Shown here in pieces: positions 1-4,553 of a stretch of 6,720 nt of DNA. This DNA is from an uncultured Eubacteriaceae bacterium (GTDB lineage Bacteria > Bacillota > Clostridia > Oscillospirales > Acutalibacteraceae): positions 1 to 6,720 of the forward strand of contig CALCVR010000090.1 of NCBI GenBank assembly GCA_937905915.1. Direction: 5' to 3'. Under the pieces are notes generated by a model. It was not told the DNA's origin. It saw only the letters and a list, made by a program, of their open reading frames with translations, and did not search any database. Each line of letters opens with the position of its first letter. Position 1 is the first letter of the stretch. The position numbers and the translations under genes were made by a program.

Positions 1-1955
1 GCACGATTCTCTTGGTAGAGGTCGATGGCCTTCAAAAGCTGCTGTCTCGCATCCTCCAAGCCGACTCCCGAAAGCTGCGCCCCTGCCATGGTCAAATGCC
101 CTCCGCCGCCGATGGACTCCATAATAATTTGGACATTGACAAGGCCCATGGACCGCCCGGAGATAAACACCACATTGTTTTCACTATAAAGCACAAAGGA
201 GGCGTCCACCCCGTCGATATTGAGCAGTTCGTCCGCCGCTTGAGCGGCGCTGATGCGCATGTCGTCCCCTGAAAGAACGCTACATGAGATGGCGCAATTG
301 CGGTAAATTTTTGCTTCAGTTACCATCATAGCTTTTTTCTGATAGGAATCCACACTGCCGGCAAACATCTTTTTGACCGCTACAGTATCGGCCCCTTTGC
401 GGCGCAAAAACGCTGCCGCTTCAAAGGTCCGTACACCGGTGCGGAATACAAAATCCTTGGTATCCAGCATAATGCCGGCCAACAATGCCTCCGCCTCAAA
501 TCGTCCAAGACCTGAATTCGTCATATACTGAAGCAATTCAGTGACCATCTCAGAGGCTGAAGAAGCAAACGGTTCATGGAAAAAGATAACGGCATTGTCG
601 ATGTGCTCCACCATCTTGCGGTGATGATCAATGACCACTACATGCTCGCATCGACGATACACATCGACGGAATCCAAGAAATCGGGACGATGGGTATCCA
701 CCACAATCAGGAGGGTTTGGTCGTCAATGAGATCGAGAGCATCCTCCGGCTCCACCAGAGCCCTGCTCATGTTCTCCTGATCCATACGGCGGAGCAGAGA
801 CTGAGCCAAAGACGTCTTGCGGTTGACCACAATGCGAGCATCCTTGCCCCGGCTGACCACCGCTCGATAGACGCCTACCGCTGCGCCTAAGGCATCCAGA
901 TCCGACCCCTTATGCCCCATAATCAGCACATTGCCGCTGCCGTCGATCAGCTCCGACAGCGCCGATGCAATAATACGGCTGCGCACCCGAGTCCGTTTTT
1001 CCACGCCCTTGGATACGCCTCCATAAAATTCATATCCATCCTTGCTGCGCACAGCAACCTGATCACCGCCGCGGCCTAAGGCCATGTCCAATGCTTGGCG
1101 TGCCATCTCTTCACACTCGTGGAAGGACTCACCGCCGCGGCCCACGCCGATGGACAAGGTAGCGCTCATGCGGCCGCCTGCCGTCACTTCTCTGACTCGA
1201 TCCAAGACCGAGAAGCGCCCTTTGACAGCTTCCGCTAAATGCCGTTCCTCCATCACAATGAGGAACCGGTCGTTGCCAAGGCGGCGGAAAAAGCCTGTGG
1301 TCTTGCCGATCCAATGCTCCAAGATGGTTTCAATCTGCCCCTGGATTTGAGCGCGTTCGCTGTCTTTGGCCGTCTGGAGTAATTCCTCCATATTGTCGAT
1401 GACAGCCAAAGCTACAGTAGGCCGGCTTTTCTGGTATTCTTCATACGTAATCTTTAACGCGGTGTCATCCACAAAATAAAGGGTATAAAACAAGCTGTTT
1501 TCTTTCTCTGTTTTGGCGCCGTAGACAGTATAATACCGTCCCTCCAGCTTAATGGAGATCGGTTTTTGTACCATGTCCTCCACCGTCAAATTGGGGAGCA
1601 GTCGGGAAAATTTACCGCCAAACACATCTCTTCCCAACAGCACTTGTTGGCGAAAAAGATCATTGTACCAAACCACCTTAGAGTCACTGCCCAAAACCAA
1701 TGTGGGAAGCGGGAAATGGTTGAGGACACTCTGTTCGGTCATATTCAGGCTTCGGCTGATTTTTTGAAGATAGCGATAAAAATGATGCTGAAACCGGACG
1801 CTAATCCAAATGGTAGCAAAAGCCGACACTACAAACAGTGCCGCAAATGCGATAAATATGTACTGGTTCCAGAACCAAGTAAGCAGTGTCATAATCGCTA
1901 ACACAGCCAAAAGTGCAATAGGAATTATGGTTAGCAACTGAATATGCTTTTTCAT
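1..1955 (-). CDS. gdpP: GdpP-type cyclic-di-AMP phosphodiesterase (membrane-bound, PAS / degenerate GGDEF / DHH-DHHA1), 3' end cut by window edge
   Basis: Members of the GdpP/YybT family hydrolyse cyclic-di-AMP to pApA at the inner face of the membrane and so set the level of this second messenger. I translated the minus strand from an ATG at 1955; the frame stays open for 651 codons to the window edge, with no frameshift. Two membrane segments lie at about residues 7-28 and 33-52. A PAS-like domain follows (about 75-150), then a degenerate GGDEF domain in which the signature reads GNDRF (227-231), with LSIGVG further on. The family signature GRGGDQ and the stretch VEKRTRVRSR lead into the DHH domain: H348, D352 and D354 (GHKGSDLDA), D420 (VVDTHRP), D443-H444-H445 (IDHHRK) and D498 (MLDTKD). 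The DHHA1 domain ends with GGGGH at about 615-620. All metal-binding motifs are intact. The usual length is about 655-660 aa, so only a few residues are missing. The start is supported by an in-frame TAG at 1968-1970 and a GGGAAGG ribosome binding site 6 nt upstream. In many Firmicutes rplI and dnaB follow this gene; that lies outside the window. Confidence 0.96.
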   Translation of the reverse strand, partial: MKKHIQLLTIIPIALLAVLAIMTLLTWFWNQYIFIAFAALFVVSAFATIWISVRFQHHFYRYLQKISRSLNMTEQSVLNHFPLPTLVLGSDSKVVWYNDLFRQQVLLGRDVFGGKFSRLLPNLTVEDMVQKPISIKLEGRYYTVYGAKTEKENSLFYTLYFVDDTALKITYEEYQKSRPTVALAVIDNMEELLQTAKDSERAQIQGQIETILEHWIGKTTGFFRRLGNDRFLIVMEERHLAEAVKGRFSVLDRVREVTAGGRMSATLSIGVGRGGESFHECEEMARQALDMALGRGGDQVAVRSKDGYEFYGGVSKGVEKRTRVRSRIIASALSELIDGSGNVLIMGHKGSDLDALGAAVGVYRAVVSRGKDARIVVNRKTSLAQSLLRRMDQENMSRALVEPEDALDLIDDQTLLIVVDTHRPDFLDSVDVYRRCEHVVVIDHHRKMVEHIDNAVIFFHEPFASSASEMVTELLQYMTNSGLGRFEAEALLAGIMLDTKDFVFRTGVRTFEAAAFLRRKGADTVAVKKMFAGSVDSYQKKAMMVTEAKIYRNCAISCSVLSGDDMRISAAQAADELLNIDGVDASFVLYSENNVVFISGRSMGLVNVQIIMESIGGGGHLTMAGAQLSGVGLEDARQQLLKAIDLYQENR

Positions 1956-1974
1956 CCTACACCTTCCCTACCTG

Positions 1975-2009
1975 AAAACGGCTGACTGGGCCGGGATGGC
2001 CCAGGGCCG
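1975..2009 (-). terminator. GC-rich hairpin just upstream of gdpP, terminator- or attenuator-like
   Basis: On the minus strand CTGGGCC (2004-1998) pairs perfectly with GGCCCAG (1992-1986) around the 5-nt loop ATCCC. An outer CGGC (2009-2006) pairs with GCCG (1982-1979) across a small asymmetric internal loop, and TTTT (1978-1975) follows at once. The stem is strong but the T tract is short. It ends only about 7 nt before the gdpP ribosome binding site, so it could be a second terminator for rnjA transcripts, an attenuator, or a 5'-stabilising hairpin on a gdpP message cut from a longer transcript. Confidence 0.45.
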
Positions 2010-2018
2010 ATTTATTTT

Positions 2019-2041
2019 AAAAAACACTTGTCCACAAAGTG
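2019..2041 (-). terminator. Probable rho-independent terminator downstream of rnjA
   Basis: On the minus strand CACTT (2041-2037) pairs with AAGTG (2029-2025) around a 7-nt loop and is followed directly by six T residues (2024-2019). An alternative overlapping hairpin, TCCAC/GTGGA with a TTT loop, uses part of the same bases. The stem is short and modest in GC, so termination is probably incomplete. The position, about 65-90 bases after the rnjA stop, fits the end of the rnjA transcript. Confidence 0.5.
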
Positions 2042-2052
2042 GATACAGACAC

Positions 2053-2086
2053 AAAAAGGCAGGGATATCATCGTCACTTGCCTTTT
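2053..2086 (-). terminator. A/T-flanked hairpin shortly after the rnjA stop, possible bidirectional terminator
   Basis: On the minus strand AAAAGGCA (2086-2079) pairs with TGCCTTTT (2061-2054) over 8 bp around a 17-nt loop. The 3' arm runs into one further T (2053) and then GTGTCTG. The A and T runs make it look terminator-like from both strands, but the large loop weakens the call. It may simply protect the 3' end of the rnjA message. Confidence 0.35.
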
Positions 2087-2106
2087 CTTCGCCCACCGGA
2101 AGGTCC

Positions 2107-4047
2107 TTAGACCTCCATAATAATCGGCAGGATCATAGGGCTGCGTTTGGTCCGCTCGTAAAGCAGACGGGATAGATCCTCCCGCACCCTGTTTTTGATG
2201 GTACCCCACTCCCGGACGTTTTTGTCTGCACAGTCCTCCAACACCCGGCGCACCAGACGTTTGGCATCGTCCATAAGCATCTCCGACTCCCGGACATATA
2301 CAAAACCGCGGGAAACAATGTCCGGCCCGGATACCACAAAACCTGACTCGGCGTCGATGGAGGCCACCACTACAATGAGGCCATCCTCTGCCAGATGCTT
2401 GCGGTCCCGCAGCACGATGCTGCCCACGTCGCCCACACCAAGGCCGTCCACCAACACCCGGCCGGCCGGGACAGTACCCACTACCTTCATGCTGTTGGGA
2501 GTCAGTTCCACCACTTTGCCGATTTCGGAAATCAAGATGTGGTCGGCAGGGATTCCCATTCCCTTGGCCAAAGTCATATGCTTGTGCAGATGTTTTTGCT
2601 CGCCGTGGACGGGAATAAAAAACTTGGGCTTTACAATGCCCAGCATGATCTTTAGTTCTTCCTGGCAGGCGTGGCCCGACACATGCACCTCATACATCTT
2701 TTCATACACAACTTCACAGCCATGTTTCATCAGCTCGTTGACCACATGGCCCACCGTCTTCTCATTGCCGGGGATGGGATTGGCCGAGATGATGATGTAA
2801 TCGTCCGGCCCTACCACGACCTTGCGATGATCCGACATAGCCATACGGCTCAAAGCCGACATGGGTTCTCCCTGGCTGCCGGTAGTAATGATAACCACTT
2901 GATCCTTGGGATAACGGTTTAACACATCGATGTCCACCAGAACGCCGTCCGGCACGCTCAGGTATCCCAATTCCATGCCGATGTTGACAACGTTGACCAT
3001 ACTACGGCCCGAAACGGCCACCTTTCTGCCGTAATGCACCGCCGCGTCGATGATTTGCTGGACACGGTGCACGTTGGACGCAAATGTTGCAATGATAATC
3101 CGGCGATGTTCCGCCTTTTTAAAGAGTGCGTCAAAGCTCTCTCCCACCGACCTCTCTGATTTGGTATAACCTGGACGTTCCGCATTGGTGGAATCGGCCA
3201 TCAAGGCCAAAACGCCTTCCTTGCCCAACTCAGCAAAACGGGCCAGATCAATCATCTCCCCTTGGATGGGGGTACAGTCGATCTTAAAGTCGCCGGTCAT
3301 AATAATAGTTCCTGAGGGGGTCTTGATGGCGAAGGCCACTGCGTCGGGGATAGAGTGGTTGACATGGATAGCTTCCACCGACATGCAGCCCATCTGCACC
3401 ACATCCCCTGGATGGATGACATTGAGCTTCGCTTTATTTAAAATACCGTGTTCCCGTAGTTTACCCTCTACCAGCCCCAATGTCAAACGGGTACCGTACA
3501 CAGGCACGTTGACCTGCTTGAGCAAATAAGGCAAGGAACCGATGTGATCCTCATGGCCATGAGTAAGCACCACGCCGCGGATTTTATCCTTGTTACGCTC
3601 CACAAAGGTAAAATCCGGAATGACCAGATCCACGCCCAGCATATCATCGTCGGGGAAGGCAAGGCCGCAGTCCACAATGAACATATCGTCCCCGCACTCA
3701 TAAAGGGTCATATTCTTGCCGATTTCGTTTAAACCGCCCAAATAATAGATCCGAACCGGCTTTTGTTCTTTGGCAGCGGAACGGGATCGTTTTTCCTGTT
3801 TTCCTCGGGGATTCCTTTGCCGGCTGACGCCGCTGCTTTTCCCCTGCTTTGCAGACGGTTTGGATAAATCCTTCCCTTTGCCATCCTTTTTTGGAACCGT
3901 CTTCTCTTTTTTACTAGCCGCCTTGGGCTTAGAAGCTACCGGAGCCCTGTTTGCCCTCTTTTGCTTGGGCTGAGGAGCCGGGGCAGCCTTCTCCTCCTGC
4001 TTGGATGAACTGGAGCCCAGCAAGGCATTTTTAATTTCAGGTGTCAC
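2107..4047 (-). CDS. rnjA: Ribonuclease J (metallo-beta-lactamase / beta-CASP nuclease) with long basic N-terminal tail
   Basis: RNase J is a zinc-dependent 5'-to-3' exonuclease and endonuclease that matures and degrades RNA in Gram-positive bacteria. The 646-residue product has a core from about residue 98 (VRIYYLGGLNEIGKN) to the end, about 550 residues, which matches the usual full length. Catalytic motifs are intact: HGHEDH at 163-168, HVNHS with H231, TGDFKID with D253, the beta-CASP region with TGSQGEP (389-395), HVSGHA (455-460) and PVHGE with H481. The C-terminal domain, about 530-646, includes SGPDIVSRGFVY. Residues 1-97 are an extra tail rich in Lys, Ala, Pro and Ser: I count 21 Lys and 7 Arg against 8 acidic residues, and it is probably disordered. 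The start is GTG with GGAGG 9 nt upstream, which supports including the tail. The gene is preceded by its own sigma-A promoter and a long structured leader, and followed by hairpins before gdpP. I cannot tell from sequence alone whether this is closer to RNase J1 or J2; intact motifs favour an active J1-like enzyme. Confidence 0.97.
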   Translation of the reverse strand: MTPEIKNALLGSSSSKQEEKAAPAPQPKQKRANRAPVASKPKAASKKEKTVPKKDGKGKDLSKPSAKQGKSSGVSRQRNPRGKQEKRSRSAAKEQKPVRIYYLGGLNEIGKNMTLYECGDDMFIVDCGLAFPDDDMLGVDLVIPDFTFVERNKDKIRGVVLTHGHEDHIGSLPYLLKQVNVPVYGTRLTLGLVEGKLREHGILNKAKLNVIHPGDVVQMGCMSVEAIHVNHSIPDAVAFAIKTPSGTIIMTGDFKIDCTPIQGEMIDLARFAELGKEGVLALMADSTNAERPGYTKSERSVGESFDALFKKAEHRRIIIATFASNVHRVQQIIDAAVHYGRKVAVSGRSMVNVVNIGMELGYLSVPDGVLVDIDVLNRYPKDQVVIITTGSQGEPMSALSRMAMSDHRKVVVGPDDYIIISANPIPGNEKTVGHVVNELMKHGCEVVYEKMYEVHVSGHACQEELKIMLGIVKPKFFIPVHGEQKHLHKHMTLAKGMGIPADHILISEIGKVVELTPNSMKVVGTVPAGRVLVDGLGVGDVGSIVLRDRKHLAEDGLIVVVASIDAESGFVVSGPDIVSRGFVYVRESEMLMDDAKRLVRRVLEDCADKNVREWGTIKNRVREDLSRLLYERTKRSPMILPIIMEV

Positions 4048-4056
4048 AAATACTAA

Positions 4057-4061
4057 CCTCC
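4057..4061 (-). promoter_or_regulatory. Ribosome binding site fixing the GTG start of rnjA
   Basis: The minus strand reads GGAGG, then nine bases, then GTG at 4047. Sequence and spacing are near ideal. It supports translation from the GTG and therefore the reality of the basic N-terminal tail, rather than a start near residue 98 where the conserved core begins. Confidence 0.85.
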
Positions 4062-4071
4062 AAATGTCTTA

Positions 4072-4140
4072 AGAAAGCCGCACTTCTCCTAGCCCCTACC
4101 TACATTTCTCAAAAACGAGAGCTAGGCCGAGACGCTTTCT
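4072..4140 (-). promoter_or_regulatory. Proximal structured leader element of rnjA: three nested helices ending next to the ribosome binding site
   Basis: The leader RNA (minus strand) can form three nested helices. The base helix is AGAAAGC/GCTTTCT (4134-4140 with 4072-4078, 7 bp). The middle helix is CCTAGC/GCTAGG (4121-4126 with 4088-4093, 6 bp). The top hairpin is TCTC/GAGA (4117-4120 with 4107-4110), with a U-rich 6-nt loop (GUUUUU). The middle and top helices abut on the 5' side, which would allow stacking. The element ends 10 nt before the GGAGG. No T tract follows, so it is not a terminator. A role as a cleavage or protein-binding site that controls rnjA is inferred. Confidence 0.5.
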
Positions 4141-4180
4141 CCAAATACTATTGAATTATCCGTTCTTTTTCACACATATC

Positions 4181-4335
4181 CAAAGTGGGAACTACAGGGG
4201 TGCAGCTCCAATCCGTTCCGCTGGACACCTGTTTAAACTGGCCATCAACCGTCGTCCAATCAAAGAAAGAAACTAAAGCCACCCTCAGGCGCTCGCTTCC
4301 TCCCCTTAGCGGACGGATGCCAAAATCACACTTTG
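4181..4335 (-). promoter_or_regulatory. Distal structured leader domain of rnjA, closed multibranch RNA fold
   Basis: By eye, the leader RNA can form a closed domain. CAAAGUG (4335-4329) pairs with CACUUUG (4187-4181) as the closing helix. Inside, GGC-AU-CCGUC (4321-4312) pairs with GACGG-AU-GCC (4253-4240) with small bulges. Within that arm CUAAGG (4309-4304) pairs with CUUUAG (4278-4273), with one G-U pair. A second arm is CAGG/CCUG (4231-4228 with 4198-4195), with further weaker pairs inside. I did not recognise a known riboswitch family. The folds were found by inspection, without energy calculation or covariation, so this is a hypothesis about structure. Confidence 0.4.
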
Positions 4336-4355
4336 AGATAACTTAAACCGGACAC

Positions 4356-4375
4356 GTACAATACGATTATTGTAC
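4356..4375. promoter_or_regulatory. Perfect 8-4-8 inverted repeat over the rnjA -10 box, putative operator
   Basis: GTACAATA (4356-4363) and TATTGTAC (4368-4375) are perfect inverted repeats separated by 4 bases. One arm contains the -10 hexamer and the other covers the expected start point, so a protein bound here would block RNA polymerase. The RNA would start within the second arm, so it cannot form this hairpin in the transcript; a DNA operator is therefore the more natural reading. The sequence is unlike the LexA or PerR boxes I know, and I cannot name the regulator. Confidence 0.5.
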
Positions 4376-4397
4376 CCTCTCGCTTAAATCCTGTCAA
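4369..4397 (-). promoter_or_regulatory. Sigma-A-type promoter for rnjA
   Basis: The minus strand has TTGACA (4397-4392), a spacer of exactly 17 bases, and TACAAT (4374-4369). The -35 is a perfect consensus match and the -10 matches 5 of 6 positions. The start of transcription should lie near 4361-4363, giving an untranslated leader of about 315 nt before the GTG of rnjA. The promoter lies about 155 bases after the stop of the upstream fusion gene. Confidence 0.85.
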
Positions 4398-4553
4398 GTG
4401 CTTGAAATTTAGGCGTAGCACACCCTACCCTTTTATCTCCTAAACCTCGACAGAAACAACGGATTTTCTTCCTTTCCTGCGGCCTTCCACCGATTATTTT
4501 TGTTACATTCATCCACTTTTTCTGTTTAGTATTATTCAAATCATACTGAACAA
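4398..4553. other. Intergenic stretch between the fusion gene and the rnjA promoter, no convincing gene
   Basis: This stretch is A/T-rich and holds no ORF with a plausible ribosome binding site. A weak hairpin on the minus strand, GGTGT/ACGCC (4424-4420 with 4416-4412) with a 3-nt loop followed by TAAATTTC, could act as a poor terminator for the upstream gene. No intrinsic terminator with a clear T tract was found, so some read-through from the fusion gene into the rnjA leader is possible. Confidence 0.5.
4523..4552. repeat. Imperfect inverted repeat directly after the fusion gene stop
   Basis: TGTTTAGTAT (4523-4532) and ATACTGAACA (4543-4552) are inverted repeats with one mismatch in ten positions and a 10-base spacer. 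The repeat begins one base after the TAA of the fusion gene. No T tract follows on the minus strand, so it is not a standard terminator; it may be a 3'-end stabilising hairpin or a protein site. Confidence 0.4.

Noticed and set aside
2007..2039. Possible gdpP promoter on the minus strand (TTGTGG, 17 bases, TAAATC)
   Set aside because: Both boxes match consensus poorly, and the stretch is better explained as the hairpin and T tract of the rnjA terminator.
2195..2800. Plus-strand ORF of 201 codons opposite rnjA
   Set aside because: It lies wholly antisense to conserved RNase J coding sequence, has a low-complexity composition rich in Ser, Thr and Pro, and shows no domain.
4279..4285. AGGGUGG on the minus strand, resembling the start of the T-box consensus in the rnjA leader
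   Set aside because: The rest of the T-box (ACCGCG) is missing, no terminator/antiterminator pair follows, and the downstream gene is not an aminoacyl-tRNA synthetase or amino acid gene.
4384..4521. Small minus-strand ORF starting MNVTKIIGGRPQ downstream of the fusion gene
   Set aside because: It has no ribosome binding site, no recognisable domain, and runs through the -35 box of the rnjA promoter. A longer version of the frame starts inside the fusion gene and looks like a shadow.
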